Below are positions 42,743 through 50,861 of a DNA stretch of 64,000 nt, piece by piece. The notes under the pieces were generated by a model, which saw only the letters and a program-made list of their open reading frames with translations, did not search any database and was not told the DNA's origin. Within the stretch, counting starts at the first letter, position 1; the number at the start of each line of letters is the position of its first letter. This DNA comes from DAOULT01 sp964646625 (GTDB lineage: Bacteria > Chloroflexota > Anaerolineae > CAZYHC01): NCBI GenBank assembly GCA_964646625.1, contig CAZYHC010000011.1, positions 49,178-113,177 of the forward strand, given 5' to 3'. Made by a program: the position numbers and the translations under genes.

Positions 42743-44314
42743 TTGAAAGTTCTGGTCACAGAAACGTTGGCCAAAGAGGGGTTGGAACTGCTGCGCCGCC
42801 ACCTCGAAGTGGACGTCAGGCTGAAGCTGACTCCTGACCAACTGCTACAGATCATTGGCGGCTACCAGGCTTTGATTGTACGTAGCGCCACGAAGGTCAC
42901 CGCGCCGCTCATCGAGGCGGGCCAGAAGTTGCAGGTTATCGGGCGGGCGGGCACCGGCGTGGATAACATAGACCTGGAGGCGGCTACCCGGCGCGGGGTT
43001 CTGGTGGTCAATGCGCCTGGGGGCAACAGTGTGGCCGTGGCCGAGCACACCATCGCCCTGATGCTGGCCCTGGCCCGCCATCTTCCCCAGGCCGACGCCT
43101 CTTTGCGGGCTGGCCGCTGGGAGAGAAAAAAGCTGGCCGGCACCGAGGTGCGAGGCAAGACCCTGGGGACCATCGGGCTGGGCCGCGTGGGCGCGGAGGT
43201 GGCCCGACGGGCCAACGGGCTGGAGATGGAGGTCATCGCCTACGATCCTTTCGTGCCGGTCGAGCACGCTACCCGCTGCGGTGTGCGCCTGGTTCCCCTG
43301 GAAGAGCTGTTGTCTGAGGCCGATTTCATCTCCATCCACGCCCCGGCCACAGACCTGACCCTGGGCATGATCGGCGCTAAGGCCCTGAGCATGGTCAAAC
43401 CTACGGCCCGGCTGATCAACTGCGCGCGGGGCGGCATCGTGGACGAGGAAGCCCTGGCCGCCGCCCTGGACGAAGGCCGCCTGGCCGGAGCGGCCCTGGA
43501 CGTGTTCGAGTGCGAGCCACCTGAAGATTCCCCCCTCCTGCGTAGCGATAAGGTCATCGTCACCCCTCACCTGGGGGCATCCACCAGGGAAGCTCAGCGC
43601 AACGTGGCTATGGAAGTGGCCGCCCAGGTGGTGGACGTTCTCAACGGGGAGCCACCCCGCTATCCGGTTAACGTGCCCTTTATGTCCGCCGAGGAGATGA
43701 TGGAGCTAAAGCCCTACATCGACCTGGCGCAGCGGCTAGGGGGCTTCTACGCCCGCACCGCAGTGAACAACCTGCGTGGTCTGGAGTTGGCCTATAGCGG
43801 CGAAGTGACCGAGCATAACACCGCTCTCCTGACGGCGGCGGCCATTGTGGGCCTGCTCTCGCCTATCTCCGAGGAACCCGTGAACCTGGTCAACGCCCGG
43901 CTGGCGGCCACAGAGCGGGGCTGGACGGTGACCGAACGGGTAAGCCCGGCCATAGAGAATTTCGCCAGCCTGATCACTCTGCAAGCCTCCACCACGAGCG
44001 GAGAACGACTGGTGGCGGGCACGGTCATGCGCGACGAGCCGCACATCGTGCGCATCGACGATTTCTGGCTGGATTTCGTGGCCCGCGGGCTGCTCCTGGT
44101 CAGCGAACACACCGAGAGACCGGGTATCATCGGGCGCATGGGCACCCTGCTGGGCGAGGCGGGGATCAGCATCTCTTTTATTCAGACCGGCCGCAAGGAG
44201 CGGGGCGGCCCAGGGGTGATGGTCACGGGCCTGGATGATCCGGTCGCCCCGGAACTGCTGGAAACGATCAAAGCTCTGCCCAGCGTGCGTTCGGCGCGGG
44301 TGGTGAAATTGTAG
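42743..44314 (+). CDS. serA: D-3-phosphoglycerate dehydrogenase
   Basis: 523 residues. The Rossmann domain has TLGTIGLGRVGAEVARRANG; the D-2-hydroxyacid dehydrogenase signatures are INCARGGIVDEEALAAAL and PHLGASTREAQRNVA with the catalytic His. The middle 'intervening' domain starts at DLAQRLGGFYARTA, and the C-terminal ACT domain (about 455-523, VSEHTERPGIIGRMGTLLGE) probably binds serine for feedback. It starts the serine pathway from 3-phosphoglycerate. I choose TTG 42743 (GGAGGAGAG at 42728-42736); an in-frame ATG at 42704 lacks a ribosome-binding site. Confidence 0.95.
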   Translation: MKVLVTETLAKEGLELLRRHLEVDVRLKLTPDQLLQIIGGYQALIVRSATKVTAPLIEAGQKLQVIGRAGTGVDNIDLEAATRRGVLVVNAPGGNSVAVAEHTIALMLALARHLPQADASLRAGRWERKKLAGTEVRGKTLGTIGLGRVGAEVARRANGLEMEVIAYDPFVPVEHATRCGVRLVPLEELLSEADFISIHAPATDLTLGMIGAKALSMVKPTARLINCARGGIVDEEALAAALDEGRLAGAALDVFECEPPEDSPLLRSDKVIVTPHLGASTREAQRNVAMEVAAQVVDVLNGEPPRYPVNVPFMSAEEMMELKPYIDLAQRLGGFYARTAVNNLRGLELAYSGEVTEHNTALLTAAAIVGLLSPISEEPVNLVNARLAATERGWTVTERVSPAIENFASLITLQASTTSGERLVAGTVMRDEPHIVRIDDFWLDFVARGLLLVSEHTERPGIIGRMGTLLGEAGISISFIQTGRKERGGPGVMVTGLDDPVAPELLETIKALPSVRSARVVKL

Positions 44315-44413
44315 CCGCCAGCTTTCTCAACGGCCTCGGTGGTGCAAAAGTGAACCGCCATGGGCCTCAAGGCCAACAGAGAGACTGCCGATAGTTTGAA
44401 AGGAGTGGAAGCG

Positions 44414-44641
44414 ATGAAAAGGGGGTTCAGGTTTTACGGGTTCGGAGGCTTCCCGCCGTTCTTCGATTTTCACTTTCATGGAGGGCCGTGGCCGAGGCCC
44501 TGGCCTTTCCCCAGGCGCAGGGATTATCTGCGTATGCTGGAGGAATACAAAGCTCAGTTGGAGGAGTACAAAGCCCAGGTGGAGGAAGAGCTGCGAGAAA
44601 TCGAGGCGGAGATCGAAGAGGTAAAGAAGGGCATAGAGTGA
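44414..44641 (+). CDS. Small aromatic/coiled-coil protein
   Basis: 75 residues from ATG 44414 (AAAGGAGTGGAAGCG upstream). The N-terminal half is rich in Phe, Gly, His, Pro and Trp (GFRFYGFGGFPPFFDFHFHG), and the C-terminal half is an acidic/basic coiled coil (LEEYKAQVEEELREIEAEI). The composition recalls small DUF5320-like proteins, but the assignment is weak. It is followed by two palindromes (44651-44671 and 44696-44740). Confidence 0.65.
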   Translation: MKRGFRFYGFGGFPPFFDFHFHGGPWPRPWPFPRRRDYLRMLEEYKAQLEEYKAQVEEELREIEAEIEEVKKGIE

Positions 44642-44650
44642 TAGCCTGGG

Positions 44651-44671
44651 CCTGGGACTCTGAGTCCCAGG
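44651..44671. repeat. Perfect 21-bp palindrome
   Basis: CCTGGGACTC and GAGTCCCAGG around a central T form a perfect hairpin 9 bases after the small coiled-coil gene. There is no T-run, so it is a weak terminator at best, and it is immediately followed by a member of the repeat family. Confidence 0.7.
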
Positions 44672-44695
44672 CGGGTGCATCCCAGACTTTTGGTA

Positions 44696-44740
44696 GGGGC
44701 CTGGCACTTTCAACAGCGAACGTTCGTTGTGCCAGGCACC
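44696..44740. repeat. Dispersed palindromic repeat, single-core copy
   Basis: GGGGCCTGGCAC ... GTGCCAGGCACC flank a core with CAACAGCGAACGTTCGTT. This is nearly identical to the element at 49021-49080, which has the AGCGAACGTTCGTT core twice, and shares arms with 770-884. It sits between convergent genes. Confidence 0.75.
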
Positions 44741-44759
44741 TTCTGGAAATTGGAAATCG

Positions 44760-46445
44760 TTATGCCGGCTGGTAACGGGTAATGGTTACATCTCTATAGG
44801 TCTGGCGGGGCTTCATCTCTGTATAGTGGCACAGGGCGTGTTTCAGCCAGTTCTCGTCGTCGCGGTCGGGATAGTCCAGGCGATGGTGAGAGCCTCGGCT
44901 TTCCTGACGAGCCAAAGCTCCGGCCGTCACTGCTTCGGCCAGGTCCAGCATCCCTTCCAGTTCCAGGACGTTGACCAAATCCTGGCTATCGTCTCTGTCC
45001 AGGGCCACCTGGTGGCCGCGTTCTTTTAGCTCTCTGATCTCCTCCAGGGCTTCTTTCAAAGGCCCTTCCTGGCGGAGGAGGCCCACCTTTTCCGTCATTA
45101 TGGTCTGTAGCCGCTCCCTGATGACGTGGCTGTGTTCCCCTTGATCCCGCTTCATCAGGGCCTCAACTTTTTCCTGGTCGCGTAACAACGCCTCGCGGCG
45201 AGGCGTCTTCGCCTGGGAGGGCCGGATGCAAGAGCTCACGTATTGGGCTGCCGCCTCGCCCGCCCGTTTTCCAAAGATGATAGTTTCCAGCAGAGAGTTG
45301 CCTCCCAGCCGGTTGGCCCCGTGGACGCTGACGCACGAACACTCGCCGACGGCGTAAAGGCCCGGCACTTTGGTCTGCCCATCCACGTCGGCGGCGATGC
45401 CTCCCATCGAATAGTGCTGGCCGGGCTGAACGGGAATGGGCTCCTCGATGGGATCGACGGCGGCGGACTCCATCACGATCTGGCGGATGTGCGGCAGACG
45501 TTCTTTGATCTTCTCCTCGCCCAGGTGACGAATGTCCAGGTGGACGTAGCCGTCCGGAAAACCACGCCCCTCGTTTAGCTCGGTCTGGATGGCGCGGGCC
45601 ACGATGTTCATGGGCGCCCGTTCCATATCCTCGGGGGCGTAGCGTTCCATAAAGCGCTCTCCTGCCCTGTTCAGGAGATGGCCCCCCTCGCCACACGCTT
45701 CCTCGGTAACGAGGATGTTGGAGCCAAAGAGAGTGGTGGGGTGGAATTGCACAAATTCCACGTCCTCGATGGGAGTCCCGGCCCGATAGGCGATTGTCAC
45801 CCCGCTGCCGGTGGTGCTCGGAGCGTTGGTGGATCTATGGTAGAGGCGGCCAAAACCGCCCGTGGCCATGATGACCGCACTGGAAGCGAAAGCCTGAAGC
45901 TCCCCGCTCTGGACGTTCAGGGCCACCACCCCAATGCAAACCCCGTTGTCTACGATCAGAGATGTTACCAGCCACTCCTCGTAAACGGCGACGCCGCGCG
46001 CGGCGACCTGCTCCCAGAGAGTATTTACGAGATGATAGCCGGTGCGGTCGGCGGCGTAGCAGGTGCGGGGAAAGCCTCTCCCCCCAAAAGACCGTTGGGC
46101 GATGCGCCCATCCTCAAAGCGGCTGAAGGGCGTGCCCCACTGCTCCAGCTCCTGGACCCGCTCGATGGCCTCACGGCACATGATTTCCACTGCGTTCTGA
46201 TCGGCCAGGTAGTCGCTGCCCTTGATGGTGTCGAAGGCGTGTTGTTCCCAACTGTCGTCCTGGCCGTCAGGATGGTTGCCCAGAGCAGCGTTGAGCCCGT
46301 CCTGAGCGGCAGCCGACTGGGAGCGCAGGGGCGGTACCTTGCAGATCACTGCTACGTCGCAGAGCTGGCTGGCCTCCACAGCCGCCCGCAGTCCGGCCAG
46401 TCCTCCGCCTACAATCAAGATTGGGTGGGATAGTATCTTGGGCAT
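44760..46445 (-). CDS. SdhA/FrdA-like flavoprotein with unusual active-site residues
   Basis: 561 residues, clearly homologous to the flavoprotein of succinate dehydrogenase/fumarate reductase: IVGGGLAGLRAAVEAS (FAD), KGSDYLADQNAVEIMCREAI, FHPTTLFGSNILVTEEACG, HYSMGGIAADVDGQTKVPGLY and HGANRLGGNSLLETIIFG. But the family's covalent-FAD histidine position reads Gln (LRSQSAAAQDGLNAAL instead of RSH), and the catalytic GRDVVAR-type Arg reads APMNIVAR. Substrate residues in HPTT, HYSMGG and NRLGG remain. No SdhB or membrane subunits are adjacent. It may be a divergent soluble reductase or dehydrogenase; see findings. Confidence 0.85.
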   Translation of the reverse strand: MPKILSHPILIVGGGLAGLRAAVEASQLCDVAVICKVPPLRSQSAAAQDGLNAALGNHPDGQDDSWEQHAFDTIKGSDYLADQNAVEIMCREAIERVQELEQWGTPFSRFEDGRIAQRSFGGRGFPRTCYAADRTGYHLVNTLWEQVAARGVAVYEEWLVTSLIVDNGVCIGVVALNVQSGELQAFASSAVIMATGGFGRLYHRSTNAPSTTGSGVTIAYRAGTPIEDVEFVQFHPTTLFGSNILVTEEACGEGGHLLNRAGERFMERYAPEDMERAPMNIVARAIQTELNEGRGFPDGYVHLDIRHLGEEKIKERLPHIRQIVMESAAVDPIEEPIPVQPGQHYSMGGIAADVDGQTKVPGLYAVGECSCVSVHGANRLGGNSLLETIIFGKRAGEAAAQYVSSCIRPSQAKTPRREALLRDQEKVEALMKRDQGEHSHVIRERLQTIMTEKVGLLRQEGPLKEALEEIRELKERGHQVALDRDDSQDLVNVLELEGMLDLAEAVTAGALARQESRGSHHRLDYPDRDDENWLKHALCHYTEMKPRQTYRDVTITRYQPA

Positions 46446-46536
46446 GGTTCACCTCTCATGCATGAGGATAATATATGGGGACCTGGGACAAATATATCAT
46501 TAAACGGCGGTTGTGTCAAATGTCCAGCGGCCTCCC

Positions 46537-46570
46537 AGGGGCCTGACGCTCCCAAAGTGCCAGACCCTTG
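46537..46570. repeat. Degenerate member of the palindromic repeat family
   Basis: AGGGGCCTGACGCT and AGTGCCAGACCCTT are imperfect inverted arms around a 6-base loop, related to the GGCCTGGC/GCCAGGCC arms at 770-884 and 44696-44740. It lies upstream of both the SdhA-like gene and the secreted gene at 46670. Confidence 0.5.
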
Positions 46571-46580
46571 ATAGTCAGCC

Positions 46581-46609
46581 TGGACATGTAGGACAGTTTG
46601 TGATACAAT
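46581..46609 (+). promoter_or_regulatory. Promoter for the secreted protein gene at 46670
   Basis: TGGACA (46581-46586, 5 of 6 matches to TTGACA), 17 bases, then TACAAT (46604-46609, 5 of 6 matches). The ATG follows 61 bases downstream. Confidence 0.65.
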
Positions 46610-46669
46610 GAAACAGTAGTGAACAATCTAACCACGAAGAGCACCAGGAGCACGCAGGAGGTGACGAAG

Positions 46670-48343
46670 ATGCTTCCAAAATTCGGTTTTCGCATCAAGC
46701 TGATGATGGCGGTGCTTGTCGGCGTCACGGCCATAGCCTGGAATCCTGGGGCGCTCATGGCCGGCGAACCCGTGGGAGAGGTTTTCACCCTGGCCCGGGG
46801 AGCGTTCCTGCCCGCCGTAGCCTCCCTGCCAGGGAGTGACCGCTTTCTGGTGGTCTGGGACATGGGCCTGGTGTCCCTGGATGGCACCCACCTGCGCGCC
46901 CAATTTGTGGATAGCGCCGGCCAGCCCCTCGGCCCGGATTTTGCGCCCACCTCTCCCGGGCCTGGCAAGCAGGGCATCCCCTCGGTGACGGCCAATCCCG
47001 AGGGGGGAGAGTTCCTGGTGACCTGGTGGGATGGGCGGGAACAGGGGGGCGATATCTACGGCCAGCGGTTGGCGGCCGGTGGTAGTCTCATCGGCGGGGA
47101 TTTCCTCATCGCCCACGCTGCCAACTTTGAGAACTGGCCGCCTGCCGTGGCCTATAATCCCTGGGCCAATGAATACCTGGTGGTCTGGTACCAGGACCGG
47201 GGCGAACCAGGCGGGACCAACATCTACGGCCAGCGGGTGTCGGATGAGGGGGGGGCCGTCGGGGACGTCTTCCTGGTCAACAGCGAGGGCTCCCAGGTGC
47301 GCCCGGCGGTGGCCGCCAACCCCGCCATAGGCGAGTACCTGGTGGTCTGGTCGAACGTTGAAGCGGGGTTGAGCCTGGAGCTCTTCGGCCAACGGCTGAG
47401 GAGCAACGGAGAGAGGGTCGGCGAGACCATCCCCATCGGGAAGGGCGACAAACCAGCGGTAATCTACAATGGCACGAGCCGTGAATACCTGGTGGTCTGG
47501 GCCGATGACGACTTTGCCCAGGCGGCTCGCGTCTCCCAGTTTGGCAGCCCTGTCATCGGGGGGATCGCCCTCTCGGAGCCGGGCGGCAGCAAGGCTTTCA
47601 GCGACGTGGCCTCCGACGCGACCGGGAGCTACCTGGCCGTCTGGGATGCGCCCGCTGGCGGCGATCAGACCGTCGTTGTGGGGCGGGAGCTTTCGCCCCA
47701 GGGGGAGCCGCAGAGCATTCAGTGGACCTTGAGCCACCCCTCGGGGCAGAATATTGCTTACCCGGCCGTGGCCTGCAACCTCCAGTCCAACGTCTACCTG
47801 GTGGTCTGGGACGTGTGGGCCGAGGGCCAGCACATGGTACAGGGCCGCATCTACGCGCCCCCGCCGCCTCCCCCCACAGAGCTGGTCAACGGCGACTTTG
47901 AGGACGGCTTCTATCTCGACCCGACGGGGCGGAGCGTAGCCAACGGCTGGGCCGCCTACGCCATTGCGGGCTATCCAAGCTTTGCCGGGGAACGGTTCAC
48001 CGTCCACCGCGGCCGGTGGGCCTATAAGGTGTCCGGCTACGCGCCTTTCATCGGGGGGCTGATGCAGGCGGTGCAGGTGCAGCCGGGGAGGACCTACCGG
48101 GTCACGGCCTGGTACCATTTGTATCCGCCTGGCGATGGGCAGGCTATCCTGATAATTCGAGATAAGGCCCACTCGGAGCGATGGGCGACGGGCGGTTGGC
48201 CGGGCGTCTGGCGGCCTTTGTCCCAGCAGATGACCGTCACCACAGGCCAACTGTACGTCTTCCTGCAAGGGAGGAGCGGCGCCGACCCCAATACCAACGT
48301 CTACTTCGACGACGTGAGCGTGGTGCTGGTCGGCTCGCCGTGA
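46670..48343 (+). CDS. Secreted repeat protein with C-terminal beta-sandwich
   Basis: 557 residues from ATG 46670 (CAGGAGGTGACGAAG upstream). A signal peptide (KLMMAVLVGVTAIAWNPGAL, cleavage near MAG) is followed by at least six repeats of about 45-55 residues with the core E(Y/F)LVVW...YGQR(V/L)...G: DRFLVVWDMG, GEFLVTWWDG, NEYLVVWYQD, GEYLVVWSNV, REYLVVWADD, NVYLVVWDVW. This is the pattern of a beta-propeller-like array. After a PPPPPPT linker comes a carbohydrate-binding-type sandwich (ELVNGDFEDGFYLDP to VYFDDVSVVLVG). Probably cell surface or extracellular, ligand unknown. Confidence 0.82.
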   Translation: MLPKFGFRIKLMMAVLVGVTAIAWNPGALMAGEPVGEVFTLARGAFLPAVASLPGSDRFLVVWDMGLVSLDGTHLRAQFVDSAGQPLGPDFAPTSPGPGKQGIPSVTANPEGGEFLVTWWDGREQGGDIYGQRLAAGGSLIGGDFLIAHAANFENWPPAVAYNPWANEYLVVWYQDRGEPGGTNIYGQRVSDEGGAVGDVFLVNSEGSQVRPAVAANPAIGEYLVVWSNVEAGLSLELFGQRLRSNGERVGETIPIGKGDKPAVIYNGTSREYLVVWADDDFAQAARVSQFGSPVIGGIALSEPGGSKAFSDVASDATGSYLAVWDAPAGGDQTVVVGRELSPQGEPQSIQWTLSHPSGQNIAYPAVACNLQSNVYLVVWDVWAEGQHMVQGRIYAPPPPPPTELVNGDFEDGFYLDPTGRSVANGWAAYAIAGYPSFAGERFTVHRGRWAYKVSGYAPFIGGLMQAVQVQPGRTYRVTAWYHLYPPGDGQAILIIRDKAHSERWATGGWPGVWRPLSQQMTVTTGQLYVFLQGRSGADPNTNVYFDDVSVVLVGSP

Positions 48344-48357
48344 AGCAGCGATGGGTT

Positions 48358-48999
48358 CTAAATGACCTTCAGCTCCCGCAGCACGTCCAGAACGGGGGGC
48401 AACGGCCTCTCCCACAGCCACTCGACCCGCAGCCAGAAGCCGGGCAAGACTTTCGAGCGATAGACGCCCTCGGCGTCGGGCAAGGCGACCTGGTAATTGT
48501 CATCCACTCCCAGGTGGTAGAACTCGGCCCGTCTCCGCTCAGGGTCGAGCAGCCAGTATTCGCCCACCCCGGCGGCCTCGTACTCGACAAATTTCTCCCC
48601 CCGATCACGGGCCACGCTCTCCGGCGAAACGATCTCCACCACCAGATCGGCCGGGCCGTCCAGGTAGGTCTCGCGCACGATGTCCATCCGCTCCCTGGAA
48701 ACGAAGAGCAGGTCCGGCTCGCGGCCGGGCAGGTCCGGGCCCAATTTCATCTGGAAAGGAGCGCTGCATACCCAGCCAAGATTGTGTGTCTCCACGTAGA
48801 TCAATATAACGGCCCCCAGGAAGTCGCTCAACTCCTGATGCTGACGCGATGCCGGTGAAAGCATGATCACCTCCCCATCGACCCACTCGGCCAGGGTGTC
48901 TTCGTCGGCCCAGGCCAGGAACTCTTCGTAGGTCATCCTGCCGGGGGGCGGCTTCCGCTCCCCGGCAACAGTCGGGACTTGTTTTTGCTCTACGGCCAT
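48358..48999 (-). CDS. Uma2-family PD-(D/E)XK endonuclease
   Basis: 213 residues of the Uma2 (DUF820) fold. RMTYEEFLAWADEDTLAEWVDGEVIML, then the nuclease core GREPDLLFVS (D) and GPADLVVEIVSPESVARDR (E) with GVGEYWLLDPERR. Such genes are numerous in Cyanobacteria and Chloroflexota and are predicted restriction-like nucleases, probably mobile. It converges on the secreted protein gene with 14 bases between stops. Confidence 0.9.
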   Translation of the reverse strand: MAVEQKQVPTVAGERKPPPGRMTYEEFLAWADEDTLAEWVDGEVIMLSPASRQHQELSDFLGAVILIYVETHNLGWVCSAPFQMKLGPDLPGREPDLLFVSRERMDIVRETYLDGPADLVVEIVSPESVARDRGEKFVEYEAAGVGEYWLLDPERRRAEFYHLGVDDNYQVALPDAEGVYRSKVLPGFWLRVEWLWERPLPPVLDVLRELKVI

Positions 49000-49020
49000 A
49001 CCACACCTGCCTTTCTATCA

Positions 49021-49080
49021 GGTGCCTGGCGCTTTCAACAGCGAACGTTCGTTAGCGAACGTTCGTTGTGCCAGGCACCT
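49021..49080. repeat. Dispersed palindromic repeat with duplicated core
   Basis: GGTGCCTGGC and GCCAGGCACC arms flank two tandem copies of AGCGAACGTTCGTT (about 49040-49068). The closely related element at 44696-44740 has one copy. The expansion is consistent with replication slippage inside the hairpin. Confidence 0.75.
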
Positions 49081-49412
49081 CCGAGAGCCACAAGTATAGC
49101 ATAACACAGTTTCGGGAAATGTTCAACCTACCGCTCTTCCTGCACGTCGCCGGGCGAGGCGACGAAGACTCTAAGTCTGGTTACAGGTTCGGCCACAGTT
49201 TTTTCCTCCTCAGATACATTATATTATCTCTTGCTAGTCGTGACAACAGTGTTCTGCCGCGTGTTTCGTTTTTCCACCACCGCCGCGAGCCAAAAATTAT
49301 GGGCAGGTCCAGAGGCGCACTTGACGCCGGGCCTTAATTGTGCTAATATATATCGGACGCAAAAATTTTACACTCCAGTCCACCTTAAACAGTTCAGGAA
49401 AGGAGAAAAGTA
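49081..49412 (+). promoter_or_regulatory. Gene-free control region with promoter for the ABC gene
   Basis: No gene is evident. TTGACG (49321-49326), 17 bases, then TAATAT (49344-49349) make a good sigma-70 promoter about 65 bases before the ATG at 49413. AAAGGAG precedes the ATG. Nothing else is apparent in the remaining 230 bases. Confidence 0.65.
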
Positions 49413-50513
49413 ATGGCTAGTGTAACCTATGAGCACGTGACCAAAACCTTCGGCGAAGTGGTGGCCGTCAACGACCTGGACATCGAGATCGACGACAAGG
49501 AGTTCCTGGTCTTCGTTGGGCCTTCAGGTTGTGGCAAGACCACCTCGCTGCGCCTGTTGGCCGGTCTGGAAGAGATCACCGAGGGCAACATCTACATCGG
49601 CGACCGGCTGGTCAACGACGTGCCCCCCAAAGACCGTGACATTGCCATGGTCTTCCAGAGCTACGCGCTCTATCCCCACATGAGCGTCTACGACAACATG
49701 GCCTTTGGCCTCAAACTGCGCCGCACTCCCAGGGTCGATATCGAACGACGGGTGCAAGAGGCGGCGAGCATCCTGGGCATCAGGGAGCTTTTGGCTCGTA
49801 AGCCCAAGCAGCTTTCGGGTGGGCAGCGGCAGCGCGTGGCGGTGGGACGGGCCATCGTGCGCGAACCACACGTCTTCCTGATGGACGAGCCGCTCAGCAA
49901 CCTGGACGCCAAACTGCGGGTGCAGACCCGTGCGGAGTTGATTAAGCTGCATCTGCGGTTGGAAACGACCTTCATCTACGTCACCCACGATCAGATGGAG
50001 GCCATGACTATGGGCACGCGCATTGCGGTCATGAACGACGGGCTGCTTCAGCAGTTGGACACGCCGCAGAACCTTTATGACCTCCCGAACAACATCTTTG
50101 TGGCCGGGTTCATTGGCAGTCCGGCTATGAACTTCTTCGACGCCACTCTGGTGGGGACGGCAGAGGAGATGTACGTGGATGGCGGGACCTTCCGGCTGCG
50201 GGTACCTGCGGACAAGATGCCACCTGTGCGGGACTATCTGGGCCAGGAAGTGATCTTTGGCGTCAGACCGGAGGACATTCATGCCCGGCCCTTCGTGCCG
50301 GCGGGGATAGCAGAAGCGCCGATGACGGTCACGGTGGACGTGACAGAGTTGATGGGCAACGAGATATTCCTGTACCTGCTCACGGGAGAGACGAGTTTCA
50401 CGGCGCGGGTGGACCCACGGGTGAGAACCCGCCATGGGGAGGATCTCGAGGTGGCGGTCAACATGGAGAACATGCACATCTTCGATCTCCAGACCGAACA
50501 GGCCGTCCGCTAA
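49413..50513 (+). CDS. Sugar ABC transporter ATPase, MalK/UgpC/MsmX type
   Basis: 366 residues. Walker A GPSGCGKTTSLRLLAG, Q-loop VFQSYALYPHM, signature LSGGQRQRVAVGRAI, Walker B HVFLMDEPLSNLD, H-loop YVTHDQMEAMTMG, then a C-terminal TOBE region (about 240-360). This subfamily (MalK, UgpC, MsmX) energises carbohydrate importers and usually sits beside permease genes. None is here, so it may be a shared ATPase like MsmX. Confidence 0.93.
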   Translation: MASVTYEHVTKTFGEVVAVNDLDIEIDDKEFLVFVGPSGCGKTTSLRLLAGLEEITEGNIYIGDRLVNDVPPKDRDIAMVFQSYALYPHMSVYDNMAFGLKLRRTPRVDIERRVQEAASILGIRELLARKPKQLSGGQRQRVAVGRAIVREPHVFLMDEPLSNLDAKLRVQTRAELIKLHLRLETTFIYVTHDQMEAMTMGTRIAVMNDGLLQQLDTPQNLYDLPNNIFVAGFIGSPAMNFFDATLVGTAEEMYVDGGTFRLRVPADKMPPVRDYLGQEVIFGVRPEDIHARPFVPAGIAEAPMTVTVDVTELMGNEIFLYLLTGETSFTARVDPRVRTRHGEDLEVAVNMENMHIFDLQTEQAVR

Positions 50514-50861
50514 AAACAAAACATTAATCATAGGTTGCGACCCTTTCGTCGAGGTCAACCGGCCGTATTACGACGTGACTTGGGGTGAGTAATAAGCCGT
50601 CAACTTAACGGATGGCAACTCCCCTGATCTGCTGATAAGCACCTATCGAAAGATTAGTGGGGCGATCATCGTATCTGCTGTCGGACAGGGCGTTGATCCC
50701 ACTTTTCGGATAGGCGCTAAGCAGATTATGGCAAGTTAACGTTGCAGTAAATGTTGCCTCGTATCATCTCGTTGCGCGTATCATCTTGATGTTGATGGAG
50801 ATACCGGACGCTGGCCTTAAGGCCTGGTGTCCGGTATTGATTGTCGGACCGGAGAGGAGCT
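50514..50861. other. Intergenic region with two inverted-repeat structures
   Basis: No gene recognised. Segments 50627-50650 (ATCTGCTGATAAGCACCTAT and following) and 50704-50726 (TTTCGGATAGGCGCTAAGCA and following) are imperfect inverted repeats enclosing about 53 bases, which could form a long RNA hairpin. A separate 37-bp near-perfect palindrome (50801-50837) is described on its own. Confidence 0.45.
50801..50837. repeat. 37-bp near-perfect palindrome before the phosphoglycerate mutase gene
   Basis: ATACCGGAC at the left and GTCCGGTAT at the right flank the central palindrome GGCCTTAAGGCC. It ends 24 bases before the ATG at 50862 and so could be an operator or an mRNA hairpin next to the ribosome-binding site (GGAGAGGAG). 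Confidence 0.65.

Noticed and set aside
44651..44671. Palindrome after the small coiled-coil gene as an intrinsic terminator
   Set aside because: There is no T-run on either strand, so it is recorded as a repeat.
46628..48421. Minus-strand frame of 597 codons opposite the secreted repeat protein
   Set aside because: Rich in His, Arg, Pro and Gly with no family features; the plus-strand frame has a signal peptide, repeats and a ribosome-binding site.
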